From positions 2,945,574-3,009,573 of the forward strand of contig NZ_BLJA01000001.1 of NCBI RefSeq assembly GCF_019972295.1: a DNA stretch of 64,000 nt, in the 5' to 3' direction. Made by a program: the position numbers and the translations under genes. Below the pieces are notes generated by a model. That model made no database searches, was not told where the DNA came from, and saw only the letters and a list, made by a program, of their open reading frames with translations. This document shows positions 9,047 through 17,353 of this stretch, one piece after another. The DNA is from Geobacter sp. AOG2 (GTDB taxonomy: Bacteria; Desulfobacterota; Desulfuromonadia; Geobacterales; Pseudopelobacteraceae). The stretch's first letter is position 1. The number at the start of each line of letters is the position of its first letter.

Positions 9047-9433
9047 ATGGGTAGAATATTATTGATCGATGACGACCAGGCCTTCACCAAGTTCCTGGCC
9101 GGGTACATACATGACGCCTATCCTCTGTTGCAGGTGGATATCTGCAACAGCCCGGTAACGGCTTTAAATTCGATCAAGGCCGGTGGGTATGACCTGTTGC
9201 TGATCGACTTGGAAATGCCGGCCATGGATGGTTTGAAATTGCTTTCGTTCGCTACCCAGGCCGGGATGGACAAAAACCGGGTGGTGATACTTTCCGGGCG
9301 GGATGCCGACTTTCTGCATGACCTCTGCCCCATGGGTACCTGTCTGGCGGTGCTCAACAAGTTCGAGGCGAGGCAGCAAACGGTGCTGGACATGATCTTC
9401 AGTTCCCTCAGTAAAAAGACCGCAGGCAGGTAA
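9047..9433 (+). CDS. Single-domain response regulator (receiver)
   Basis: A 128-residue CheY-like receiver with no output domain. The acidic pair (IDDDQA), the phospho-acceptor Asp in LLIDLEMPAMDG (about residue 53), the Ser in VILSGRD and the conserved Lys in VLNKFEA are all present, so it should be phosphorylatable. Stand-alone receivers relay phosphate or bind a partner. The neighbouring exported binding protein and porin-cytochrome genes suggest, but do not prove, a role in sensing or controlling that module. Confidence 0.85.
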   Translation: MGRILLIDDDQAFTKFLAGYIHDAYPLLQVDICNSPVTALNSIKAGGYDLLLIDLEMPAMDGLKLLSFATQAGMDKNRVVILSGRDADFLHDLCPMGTCLAVLNKFEARQQTVLDMIFSSLSKKTAGR

Positions 9434-9489
9434 TACCGAGAACCGCTTTATATCACGGTCCGTAGCGCCATCCCCCCCAAAAATCATAA

Positions 9490-9517
9490 TTGCAAAACCT
9501 GCTGAGAGGTATAAAAT
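9490..9517 (+). promoter_or_regulatory. Possible sigma-70 promoter for the OmpA-type lipoprotein gene
   Basis: TTGCAA, a 16-base spacer and TAAAAT lie about 70 bases before the GTG start. The match is reasonable but was found by eye only. Confidence 0.35.
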
Positions 9518-9584
9518 CGTATCGTCCGCCACGATGGCGGGCAGCTTCTTTCATCCCCATTGAAAAATCCCAAGGAGGTCGAGA

Positions 9585-10436
9585 GTGCAGAGACGAACCA
9601 TATATCTGGTGGTGGCAGCCCTGATGGCCCTCGTGTTGAACGGTTGCGTCTCCCAGAGCAAGTACCAGATGAAGGAGGATGAGGCCAAAGGGCTATCGAG
9701 CGAGCTTGGCGACCTTAAACAGCGATACGGGAAGCTGAGCGCCGACAATAGCGCGTTGAAGGACGAGTTTGACAAGCTGAAGGCCGAGGCCGCCGGTTTG
9801 GCCAAGGACAAGCAGGCACTCACCAAGGATAAGAACGAACTGGAGCAGGTGCTTAAGGCTAAAGCCGACACCCTTTCGAAGAATATCAGCGATCTGCGCC
9901 AGAAGGTTGCCGATCTGGAGGGGGAGAACGGGCAGCTCAGGGGCGAGATTGCCGCTCTCCAGAAGGCCAAGGAAGAGAAGGTCAAGGAGGTCAGCAGTAC
10001 CTACGAACACCTGCTGGAGAACATGAAGAGCGAGATCGCCCAAGGGCAGGTGACCATCTCGGAGTTGAAGGGAAAATTGACCGTCAACATGGAAGCCGCC
10101 ATCCTGTTTGATTCCGGCAGGGCCGATGTCAAGCCGGACGGTATCGCCATCCTGCTCAAGATGGTCCCGACCCTGAAAGAGGTCAGGGATAAGTCGATCC
10201 GCATTGAGGGGCACACCGATGACGTACCGATCAGGTCGGCCCAGTTTCCCTCGAATTGGGAACTTTCCGCAGCCCGCGCCATCAACGTAGCCAAATACCT
10301 GCAACAGCAGGGGATCGATCCGGCGAACCTCTCGGCCGCTGCCTTTTCCGAATACAAGCCGGTGGCCGACAATGCCACCAAGGAGGGGCGTGCCAAGAAC
10401 CGGCGTATTGAGATCACCCTGGTGGCCAAGGACTGA
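9585..10436 (+). CDS. OmpA-family peptidoglycan-associated lipoprotein with coiled coil
   Basis: A 283-residue lipoprotein with signal peptide and lipobox (LVLNGC, Cys about residue 22). A long heptad-rich coiled coil covers residues 25-150 (repeated Leu/Lys/Glu, e.g. DLRQKVADLEGENGQLRGEI). The C-terminal OmpA/MotB domain contains the peptidoglycan-binding signature GHTDDVPI...SNWELSAARA and ends with KNRRIEI. It probably anchors the outer membrane to the cell wall, with the coiled coil as a spacer. The start is GTG with AAGGAGG upstream. The stop overlaps the next start (TGATG), so the two genes are coupled. Confidence 0.88.
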   Translation: MQRRTIYLVVAALMALVLNGCVSQSKYQMKEDEAKGLSSELGDLKQRYGKLSADNSALKDEFDKLKAEAAGLAKDKQALTKDKNELEQVLKAKADTLSKNISDLRQKVADLEGENGQLRGEIAALQKAKEEKVKEVSSTYEHLLENMKSEIAQGQVTISELKGKLTVNMEAAILFDSGRADVKPDGIAILLKMVPTLKEVRDKSIRIEGHTDDVPIRSAQFPSNWELSAARAINVAKYLQQQGIDPANLSAAAFSEYKPVADNATKEGRAKNRRIEITLVAKD

Positions 10437-11278
10437 TGGCTAAAAAGAGACACCAGGAAAAATCGGCGGCGGTCGGCCAATATCGTGCGACCCCTTTTGC
10501 CGCCTTGAAGGGGATGGACCTCTCCCGGAAAGAGCCGGATGCCGTGCCGCCTCCTTCCCGGCCTCTCGCCCATGAGGTGCAGCCGGTTGAGGAGGACAGT
10601 GAGCTGTTCCTGCGGGCCATGGCCGGCGTGACGGTGTCGCGCACGCAGCAGAGCGGGCGCAGGGGCGTTGATGGTAAGCGGGCGGACCGGCCGGCACCAG
10701 TTGAGGAGGGCGACAGTGACCTGTTCCTGCAGGCGATGGCCGGCGTAAGATCGCTGGGCGCTCCGCCGGGGGGGGCGGATAAGGGCAAAACGGCTTCCTC
10801 CGCCGCCGGTAGGCAGGCACGATCTTCTTCTCCTCCCGACGACGACCGGGAATCCGCAGAGTTGTTTCTGCAGGAGATCGGCCGCTTGAAACTGGAAACG
10901 AAATTCGTCGATTCTCCCTCCGCCGATGAAGAGTTGAAACCGTTGTCGGGCAATCGTCTGCGGCAGGTGAGGCGGGGCATTATTTCCGTTTCCCATCAAC
11001 TCGACCTGCACGGTCTTACCCGGGAAGAGGCGCTGGCCGCGCTTCCCCGTTTCCTGGACGCGGCGCGGCACAGGGGGCAGAAGGCCGCCCTGGTGATTAC
11101 CGGCAAGGGGATCAATTCTCCGGGTGAGCCGGTGCTGCAACAGGCGGTGGCCTCCTGGCTGCGGGACGCCGGCCGTGAGATGGTGCTTGAATTCGCACCG
11201 GCCCCGCGGGAGATGGGCGGAGGGGGAGCCTATGTGGTCTTTCTCCGGCCCCTGCCGCAATCCCCCGCCGCTGCCTGA
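10436..11278 (+). CDS. Smr-domain protein with three N-terminal LFL motifs
   Basis: A 280-residue soluble protein. The C-terminal 100 residues form a Smr domain, with DLHG (LDLHGLTREEA) and the GKG loop (VITGKGINSPGEPVL), as in MutS2 and bacterial Smr endonucleases that nick DNA or cut RNA at stalled ribosomes. The N-terminal 150 residues are low complexity, except for three spaced copies of an acidic-LFLxAMAGV motif (about 52-65, 91-104 and 138-151), which may be short binding motifs. The gene is coupled to the OmpA-type gene and followed by a bidirectional terminator. Confidence 0.8.
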   Translation: MAKKRHQEKSAAVGQYRATPFAALKGMDLSRKEPDAVPPPSRPLAHEVQPVEEDSELFLRAMAGVTVSRTQQSGRRGVDGKRADRPAPVEEGDSDLFLQAMAGVRSLGAPPGGADKGKTASSAAGRQARSSSPPDDDRESAELFLQEIGRLKLETKFVDSPSADEELKPLSGNRLRQVRRGIISVSHQLDLHGLTREEALAALPRFLDAARHRGQKAALVITGKGINSPGEPVLQQAVASWLRDAGREMVLEFAPAPREMGGGGAYVVFLRPLPQSPAAA

Positions 11279-11325
11279 ACCGTATCCGGCCCGAAAAGCC
11301 GGCGGTGTGACTCAGGTTTTGCCAA

Positions 11326-11360
11326 ACAAAAGGGACGCCTTCCGGCGCCCCTTTTGTCTT
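11326..11360. terminator. Bidirectional rho-independent terminator
   Basis: A GC-rich hairpin with arms AAAAGGGaCGCC / GGCGcCCCTTTT and a TTCC loop. A T-run is on one side and an A-run on the other. It lies between the converging Smr and kinase-like genes and can serve both. Confidence 0.8.
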
Positions 11361-11391
11361 TCGTCCATCAGCCATTTTGGGGCATCGTGGC

Positions 11392-12093
11392 TTAATGGGC
11401 CGTCACATACTCCGCAATGGTGCGGGCGATGGTTTCTACGCTATTCTTGTCGTTGTTGAAGACCAGGTGATAAAAGCTCAGGTCGTGGGCATCCCGATCC
11501 AGAAAGTCGCGGATGAAGTTGTCCCGCTGTTTCTGCTTCCTGGCGATGATCTTTTCGGCCTCCTCGGCCTCAATACCCAGTCGGTTGGCAATGGAGCGCA
11601 CCTTGAACCCCGGCGAGGCGTACATGCGAAAATGGAAGCAGTTCTTCAAGGGTTGGGTAACAATGGAACTGCCCCGGCCGAGGATGATCATATTGCCTTC
11701 TTCCGCCAGGGAAAGCACATGGCGGCACAGCACCCGGAAATAATCCTTTTCGCTTTTCCAGCGTGAAGAGAACGTCGCCAGTATCTCGTCCAGAAAACGG
11801 CTTTTTTCCCCCAGACTGTTCATGACGTTTGCGGACAGGTCGTGATTGTGGGCAATCTCCTCAAGAAGCCCCTTGTCCATGAGCATCCATGGTTCGCCGC
11901 GCTTCTTCTCCATGAGCTCCCGCAGGCATTCCGCCACAGTATATGCCTCGCAGCCGAACTCGCGGGAGATGGTGATGGTCTGCCTCGCTTTGTGCTTGTG
12001 GGGGGACGAAGCGCCCTGTTCCCGCCTGCGGCTGAATTCCAGTAGGGAACTGAGCCTCATCTCAACGGATGGTATCAAGAGTTTTTCCGGCAT
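11392..12093 (-). CDS. Cytidylate-kinase-like family protein
   Basis: About 233 residues. The frame is open further upstream, but GGAGGT with good spacing marks the ATG at MPEKLL. The core begins with TITISREFGCEAYTVAE, which matches the cytidylate-kinase-like (Cytidylate_kin2) family, whose P-loop is altered (ISREFGSGG-type). Other landmarks are IILGRGSSIVT and the basic lid region RKQKQRDNFIRDFLDRDAHD. The family is expected to phosphorylate a nucleotide or related small molecule, but no substrate is established. A 177-base divergent promoter region separates it from the Dabb gene. Confidence 0.75.
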   Translation of the reverse strand: MPEKLLIPSVEMRLSSLLEFSRRREQGASSPHKHKARQTITISREFGCEAYTVAECLRELMEKKRGEPWMLMDKGLLEEIAHNHDLSANVMNSLGEKSRFLDEILATFSSRWKSEKDYFRVLCRHVLSLAEEGNMIILGRGSSIVTQPLKNCFHFRMYASPGFKVRSIANRLGIEAEEAEKIIARKQKQRDNFIRDFLDRDAHDLSFYHLVFNNDKNSVETIARTIAEYVTAH

Positions 12094-12270
12094 GGCGACC
12101 TCCGTATCCGCGAATTTGTTTGCCTGTGTCAAAACTGTAGCACAGCAATGGCGATCCGCAAGCACGCATGAGGAGCGGGACGGCGTCATTGACACCGACG
12201 GCGTGGCGCGGTATACCGATAGCCATCTTTCGGGGCCACCGCAAGCCATCAACCAAGGAGTTACCGTGCC

Positions 12271-12561
12271 ATGATCACCCATATCGTCTTTTTCAAGCTG
12301 TCCGATGCCAGTGCCGAGAATCTTGCCGCTACCCGTGGGAAATTGCTCGGCATGCAGGGCAAGGTCCCCCAGTTGCGCCACCTGGAGGCCGGTATCGATG
12401 TCATCCGTTCGGAGCGCTCCTATGATCTCGCTCTGGTGACGAAGTTCGACTCCCTGGACGATCTCCAGGCTTACCAGGTTCACCCCTACCATGCCGGAGA
12501 GATCCTGCCCCACATGAAGTCGGTATGCTCCTCTATCGTTGCCGTCGATTATCAAGACTGA
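12271..12561 (+). CDS. Dabb-family (stress-responsive alpha/beta barrel) protein
   Basis: A 96-residue protein with the Dabb pattern: N-terminal ITHIVFFKL, a central DLALVTKFDSLDDLQAYQVHP and a C-terminal SVCSSIVAVDY strand. Dabb proteins form dimeric ferredoxin-like barrels; some bind or cyclise small hydrophobic molecules, many are unassigned. AAGGAG precedes the ATG. It is monocistronic between the kinase-like gene and the CoA-transferase. Confidence 0.85.
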   Translation: MITHIVFFKLSDASAENLAATRGKLLGMQGKVPQLRHLEAGIDVIRSERSYDLALVTKFDSLDDLQAYQVHPYHAGEILPHMKSVCSSIVAVDYQD

Positions 12562-12640
12562 CCGCTTTCAAAACCCTGTGTCTTGCCGTGATTGCGTAGT
12601 GATCGCACGGAGGTGACGCTAAAACTGTATACATTTTAAC

Positions 12641-12669
12641 TTGACTAAACTTTCTTGCGATAGTAAAAT
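12641..12669 (+). promoter_or_regulatory. Sigma-70-type promoter of the CoA-transferase gene
   Basis: TTGACT, a 17-base spacer and TAAAAT give a near-consensus promoter about 145 bases before the CoA-transferase ATG. It implies a 5' leader of about 140 bases. I saw no terminator hairpin or riboswitch in that leader. Confidence 0.6.
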
Positions 12670-12814
12670 TCAGTTCTACTCAGGCTAACACTGCTATTTA
12701 TGGCATAATTACCTGTAACTACTGCATTTTTTTAGTATTGCCGTATCGCATTGCCACTGGGATTTTCAGGACGGTATGAGCCTGTAGACACTAAATGCAA
12801 ACAGGAGGTAGAAG

Positions 12815-14410
12815 ATGTCCGATTACGGTACTTTGCAAGATCGCGTACGCCACAAGTCACTTTTGAGCAAGGTCATGACGGCCGAAGAAACCATTCAGTT
12901 CTTCAAGCCGGGTATGAACCTGGGCTGGTCCGGTTTTACTCCCGCCGGTTACCCGAAGGTGGTGCCCATTGCCTTGGCTGATCATGTGGAAAAGAACAAT
13001 CTTCAGGGCAAATGGAAATTCAACCTGTTCATCGGCGCGTCGGTCGGGGCCGAAACCGAAGACCGCTGGGCTACCCTCGACATGATTGATCGCCGCTGGC
13101 CCTATCAGACCGGCAAGAACATCGCCGCCGGCATCAATGAGGGTCGCATCCGCATGGGCGACAAGCACCTGTCCCTGTTCGCCCAGGATCTGGGCTATGG
13201 TTTCTACACAAAGGACAGCGAGACCGGCAAGCTTGATCTGGCCATCATCGAGGTTTCCGCCATCACCGAGGACGGCGGCCTGGTTCCCACCTCCTCCTGC
13301 GGCGTCATCCCCGAGATTCTGATGATCTGCGACAAGATCATCGTCGAGGTCAACACCGGCCAGCCCTCATTCGAAGGGATTCACGACCTGGTCTCCTGCG
13401 GTACTCCGCCGAACCGTCAGGTTCTCAATATCACCAAGGCAAACTCCCGTATCGGATCGACCTCCATCCCCTGCAATCCGAACAAGATCGTGGCTGTGGT
13501 CGAATCCAAGCTTCGTGACCAAGGACGCGCATTTGCCGAGCAGGACGATACCTCCGAAGCCATTGCAAACCACATCATTGATTTCTTCAGCCATGAAGTA
13601 AAGATGGGACGACTGCCGGACAACCTGCTGCCGATCCAGTCGGGTGTCGGCTCCATCGCCAACGCCGTTATCGGCGGTTTGGCCAAGGGCCCCTTCTACA
13701 ACCTGTCCGTCTACACCGAGGTGCTTCAGGACACCATGCTCGACCTGTTCGACTCGGGCAAACTCGACGCCGCCTCCTCCTGTTCGCTCTCGCTTTCGGC
13801 AACACCGGGTTTCCCTAAATTTTTCGAAAATATGGACAAGTATTTCGACAAGATTACCCTGCGGCCGCTTTCCATCTCCAACGCACCGGAGCCGATCCGC
13901 CGCCTGGGGGTCATCGCCATGAACACCCCGGTAGAGATCGACATCTACGCCCATGCAAACTCGACCCTGGTCGGCGGTACCCGCATGATCAACGGCCTGG
14001 GCGGCTCCGGCGACTTCCTGCGTAACGGTTTCCTCAAGATGATGCACACCCCGTCGAGCCGCCCGAGCAAGACCGACCCGACCGGCATTTCGTGTGTGGT
14101 GCCGCACTGCTCCCACATCGACCATACCGAACATGACCTGGACTGCGTGATTACCGAGCAGGGCCTGGCCGACCTGCGCGGCCTCTGCCCGCGCGACCGC
14201 GCCAAGGTCATCATCGACAAGTGCGCCCATCCGGATTACAAGCCGATCCTCAGCGAGTACTTCGAGATGGCCAAAGCCGACTGCCTCAGGCGTAAGGTCG
14301 GTCATGAACCGCAGCTGTGGGACCGCGCCTTCAAGATGCATCTCAATCTGGAGAAGAACGGCACCATGAAGATCAAAAACTGGGACGTCAAAGTCGACCT
14401 GTGTGAATAA
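12815..14410 (+). CDS. Succinyl-CoA:acetate CoA-transferase (acetyl-CoA hydrolase/transferase family)
   Basis: A 531-residue cytoplasmic enzyme of the acetyl-CoA hydrolase/transferase family. In Geobacter it moves CoA from succinyl-CoA to acetate, activating acetate while closing the TCA cycle. The expected catalytic glutamate is in YTEVLQDT (about residue 302). The CoA-binding glycine-rich segments GVGSIANAVIGGL and GGTRMINGLGGSGDF are intact. Length is normal for the family. AGGAGG lies upstream of the ATG; a strong promoter and a strong terminator make it a single-gene unit, probably highly expressed during growth on acetate. Confidence 0.88.
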   Translation: MSDYGTLQDRVRHKSLLSKVMTAEETIQFFKPGMNLGWSGFTPAGYPKVVPIALADHVEKNNLQGKWKFNLFIGASVGAETEDRWATLDMIDRRWPYQTGKNIAAGINEGRIRMGDKHLSLFAQDLGYGFYTKDSETGKLDLAIIEVSAITEDGGLVPTSSCGVIPEILMICDKIIVEVNTGQPSFEGIHDLVSCGTPPNRQVLNITKANSRIGSTSIPCNPNKIVAVVESKLRDQGRAFAEQDDTSEAIANHIIDFFSHEVKMGRLPDNLLPIQSGVGSIANAVIGGLAKGPFYNLSVYTEVLQDTMLDLFDSGKLDAASSCSLSLSATPGFPKFFENMDKYFDKITLRPLSISNAPEPIRRLGVIAMNTPVEIDIYAHANSTLVGGTRMINGLGGSGDFLRNGFLKMMHTPSSRPSKTDPTGISCVVPHCSHIDHTEHDLDCVITEQGLADLRGLCPRDRAKVIIDKCAHPDYKPILSEYFEMAKADCLRRKVGHEPQLWDRAFKMHLNLEKNGTMKIKNWDVKVDLCE

Positions 14411-14432
14411 CAGCCGATATCGTTTTTGCCCC

Positions 14433-14466
14433 AACCCCGCCGGTCTCTCCGGCGGGGTTTTTTCAT
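14433..14466 (+). terminator. Rho-independent terminator after the CoA-transferase gene
   Basis: A perfect ACCCCGCCGG / CCGGCGGGGT stem with a TCTCT loop, followed by a run of T. Confidence 0.92.
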
Positions 14467-14571
14467 TTTTCCCGGCTATTTACTGCTTGAACTTGTCATG
14501 CAGTTGTGCTTTAAATAACGCGGTTTGCCTGCCTGTCACCATATGATCATTTTACTCCCGGGGCGGTAGCG

Positions 14572-15276
14572 ATGGCTGATGAGATAAGCGGTTTCCAAGG
14601 CGCCGTGGCGGGTCTTTCCCTCACGGACGTCATCCAGCTCAAGGGACACAACAAGTACACGGGCTGCATCACCGTCGAGTACGGCGAGCAAAAAGGCGCC
14701 ATCTATTTTGTCGATGGCGAGATCATTCATGCCGAGCTGGGCGCGGAGATCGGTGAGGAGGCCATCTACCGGATCATCAAGTGGCCCGGCGGCGTCTTCG
14801 ACATCCACCCTGAAATGACCTCCAACGTTTGCACGATCCATTATCGTACTGATTTCCTGCTGCTCGAGGCGCTTCGCCGTATGGATGAGGAAAATGCCGG
14901 AACGCCTGCGGCGAGCACCGCGGCGGCCCCGGCCGTGACGCCGCGGCGGACCATGAGCAAGCTGGCAGCGCGGCTTCAGGATATTCAGGCCGTGTCGTAC
15001 GCGGTATTACTGGACAAGGAAGGCCGGCCGATCCAGGATAACAGTGTCGAGGCCGCGGCCCTGGCCGCCAAGGGGCTCTTCCTGGCCACCACCGGCAACC
15101 GCTTCGGTGAATTGATGGGTTTGGGGGATCTCAAGGCATCGGCCGTACAGACGAAGACGTATCACCTGCTGATGTACGACTCCAAACAACACTATCTCGG
15201 TATCGCCGTCAAACCGGAAGCCAATCTGGACAGCGTCGAAAGGGAAATCAAGGCGGTATTGATCCCCGGCAAGTAG
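14572..15276 (+). CDS. DUF4388 (PATAN) protein with roadblock/LC7-like C-terminus
   Basis: A 234-residue cytoplasmic protein. Residues 1-105 match the DUF4388 pattern (GLSLTDVIQLKGHNKYTG, then GAIYFVDGEIIHAE), a domain found with two-component and gliding-type signalling proteins. After a Pro/Ala-rich linker, residues 125-234 look like a roadblock/LC7 domain (AVLLDKEGRPIQDNSV; LGIAVKPEANLDSVEREI), which typically partners small Ras-like GTPases such as MglA. The next gene carries another roadblock-like domain, so the two probably form a complex. Confidence 0.75.
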   Translation: MADEISGFQGAVAGLSLTDVIQLKGHNKYTGCITVEYGEQKGAIYFVDGEIIHAELGAEIGEEAIYRIIKWPGGVFDIHPEMTSNVCTIHYRTDFLLLEALRRMDEENAGTPAASTAAAPAVTPRRTMSKLAARLQDIQAVSYAVLLDKEGRPIQDNSVEAAALAAKGLFLATTGNRFGELMGLGDLKASAVQTKTYHLLMYDSKQHYLGIAVKPEANLDSVEREIKAVLIPGK

Positions 15277-15311
15277 TTTCCATCCGGAAACCTAAGTAGG
15301 AGACTGGCATC

Positions 15312-16007
15312 ATGCAGGCAATCTTGCAGCATATAAACAGCGTTGAAGGTGTCATCGGCAGCGCGGTTTTCAGCGACAAGGGAGAGGTTCTGGCGCACGC
15401 TTTTCCGTCGTTGATCGATGTCCCGACCCTCAAAAAAGCCGCGGCCCTGACGCAGGAGGGCCTCTACGGGCTACAGATCGGGCAGACCCTCGATATCCTT
15501 GATCTGCGCTACGCCGAAGGTCGTATACTGGTTAAGGCCTTCCCCGGCGCCATGCTCTGTCTTCTGTGCGCCAAGAACATCAATCTCCAGGTCCTGTTCA
15601 TTACCCTTAACCTTGCGGTCAAAAAACTGGAATCGCTTCTGCCGAAACCGGGAGTGCCTGCGGCCTCGGGGCAGCGGGCCGAGGTTCCCGCGGCTCAGGA
15701 TGGCGCCGCCGGTACTCTCAGGCTGCGCGTCAGCCACTTGGCAAACAAGGAGGCCGGCAGCAGTTTCGACTCGCTCGGCATGATCGCCGTCAGTCAGCCG
15801 ACGTCCAAATATATCACCGACTACTACAAGGCCCCGTTTAAAAAACTGAAGCTGGTCAACGAGGCTGTGGGTACGAGCGGGACATTTCCGGTCATGGTCA
15901 TGAACGACATGAGCCAGCAGTACGACGGCGCGATCATTGTCGGACCGGGCATCGAAAAGAAGCTCAAGGTCGGCGAAGGGGACAGGATTGTGGTCGCGTT
16001 GGGCTAG
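15312..16007 (+). CDS. Roadblock/LC7-like domain protein
   Basis: A 231-residue soluble protein. Residues 1-110 have the roadblock/LC7 layout (VEGVIGSAVFSDKGEVLAH; GRILVKAFPGAMLCLLCA; NLAVKKLESLL). A variable Pro/Ala-rich linker follows, and then a distinct domain of about 95 residues (RLRVSHLANKEAGSSFDSLG to the end) that I do not recognise. AGTAGGAG lies upstream of the ATG. It follows the DUF4388/roadblock gene by 35 bases and is closed by a terminator, so the pair forms a two-gene operon. No MglA-like GTPase is visible here. Confidence 0.7.
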   Translation: MQAILQHINSVEGVIGSAVFSDKGEVLAHAFPSLIDVPTLKKAAALTQEGLYGLQIGQTLDILDLRYAEGRILVKAFPGAMLCLLCAKNINLQVLFITLNLAVKKLESLLPKPGVPAASGQRAEVPAAQDGAAGTLRLRVSHLANKEAGSSFDSLGMIAVSQPTSKYITDYYKAPFKKLKLVNEAVGTSGTFPVMVMNDMSQQYDGAIIVGPGIEKKLKVGEGDRIVVALG

Positions 16008-16031
16008 ACGCGGCTAAACAGCTTGGAAGAC

Positions 16032-16064
16032 AACGGGGGGTGAGATTTCACCTCCCGTTTTTTA
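16032..16064 (+). terminator. Rho-independent terminator after the roadblock pair
   Basis: A 12-bp stem (AACGGGGGGTGA / TCACCTCCCGTT, one G-T wobble) with a GATT loop runs into a T-tract. Confidence 0.85.
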
Positions 16065-16120
16065 TGCGCTACCGAGGAAGGGCGGATTCAAGACGAAGGA
16101 ATTAAAATGCATGGGGGACA

Positions 16121-17353
16121 CTAGGCTGCAAGCGGCACGGCCAACCCCAGCATACTGCGGTAGTAACTGTCATGTCGCGACGCTGACAAGATTTCTCTGA
16201 TAGTCCTATCCACATATTTGCGTGACAGATAGAGCTGGTAGATATAGCCGGAGAGGCGGGTGTCGCCGATGATGATGTAGCCGTTGATCATGCCGTCCTG
16301 TAGGTAGACCCTGCGCCAGACGTCTCCCTGTTGCCAGGTCACCGCCTCGCCGGAAAAGTTTCCGGCCGATACAATGGGAAAGTCGATATGTTTTTTGAGC
16401 ACGTTGGTATTAATTGATCCATTGAAGGTGCCGTCTCCGTGCAGCAGGTGCCGGGCCGCAATACGGGCCTGTTGCATGGCGTTGGGGTAGGTGGCGTAGA
16501 TACCGGTCGCCCCGGTAACGGCGTGCCAGGTGACGGCCACATCCCCGGCGGTGTAGATGCCGGCCTCCGTCAGCATCTGCGGGTCGCCGGGCACCCCCTT
16601 GTCATCCCCCCGCAGCGGCTCGGAGTTGGGGGAAACGCCGATGGAGACAATCAACAAGGCGGTTTCCACCGTACTGCCGTCAGAGAGCTGCACCGACGCA
16701 AGTTGGCCATTATTGGCGACGATCTCGCTGACCGTGCTCTTCAGGCGGATGTGGATACCGGTCTTCTCCGCCAGTTTGCGAGTAGCGAATTGCCCTCCCT
16801 CTTCGTCGATCATCTGGGACAGTACGCGCGTGTTGCGATGCACCAGGGTGATATCCAGACCCCGGTGCCACAAGGCCAGAGCGGCATCGACGCCGATGAA
16901 ACCGCCGCCGAAGACCACCGCCTTCCTGATATTGTGTTCCCTGATGTAGCTGTCGATGGCCACCATGTCGCTCAGGGTCTTGAAGCCGAACACGCCCTGC
17001 GTCTCCAGCCATTCCGGGCGGGGATACCAGCTGCGGGCGCCGGTGGCGTAGAACAGCCGGTCATAGGATTCGCTCCGTCCGGCGGCAGTTCTGACCACGT
17101 GTTGCTCCGCATCCACCTCGACCACCGGGTCGGAGAGGCGCGCCCCAACCCGGTAACGCTCGTAGAAATCCTTGCCCTTCCAGTAAACCGTGTCCAGCGG
17201 TTCTCCGGCAAGGTAGAAGGGGATCACGCAGGGAGAATAGGGGGCAAAACCTTCGTCACTGCACATGACGATCTCCCCCCCGAATCCGTCCAGCCTGAGC
17301 CGCTGGACGAACTCAGCCGCCGCCATGCCGGTTCCGACCGTCACCACCTTCAT
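16121..17353 (-). CDS. FAD-dependent NAD(P) oxidoreductase of the CODH cluster (FNOR)
   Basis: A 410-residue pyridine nucleotide-disulfide oxidoreductase-fold protein. An N-terminal dinucleotide-binding motif (VVTVGTGMAAAEF) binds FAD, a second one (VVFGGGFIGVDAA) binds NAD(P)H, and YTAGDVAVT is the usual second FAD contact. There is no redox-active CxxxxC, so it is not a disulfide reductase. In known CODH-FNOR clusters this protein is proposed to take electrons from the CooF ferredoxin and reduce NAD(P)+. I chose the ATG that overlaps the cooF stop (ATGA), with GGAGGT five bases upstream, over a GTG one codon earlier. Confidence 0.85.
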   Translation of the reverse strand: MKVVTVGTGMAAAEFVQRLRLDGFGGEIVMCSDEGFAPYSPCVIPFYLAGEPLDTVYWKGKDFYERYRVGARLSDPVVEVDAEQHVVRTAAGRSESYDRLFYATGARSWYPRPEWLETQGVFGFKTLSDMVAIDSYIREHNIRKAVVFGGGFIGVDAALALWHRGLDITLVHRNTRVLSQMIDEEGGQFATRKLAEKTGIHIRLKSTVSEIVANNGQLASVQLSDGSTVETALLIVSIGVSPNSEPLRGDDKGVPGDPQMLTEAGIYTAGDVAVTWHAVTGATGIYATYPNAMQQARIAARHLLHGDGTFNGSINTNVLKKHIDFPIVSAGNFSGEAVTWQQGDVWRRVYLQDGMINGYIIIGDTRLSGYIYQLYLSRKYVDRTIREILSASRHDSYYRSMLGLAVPLAA

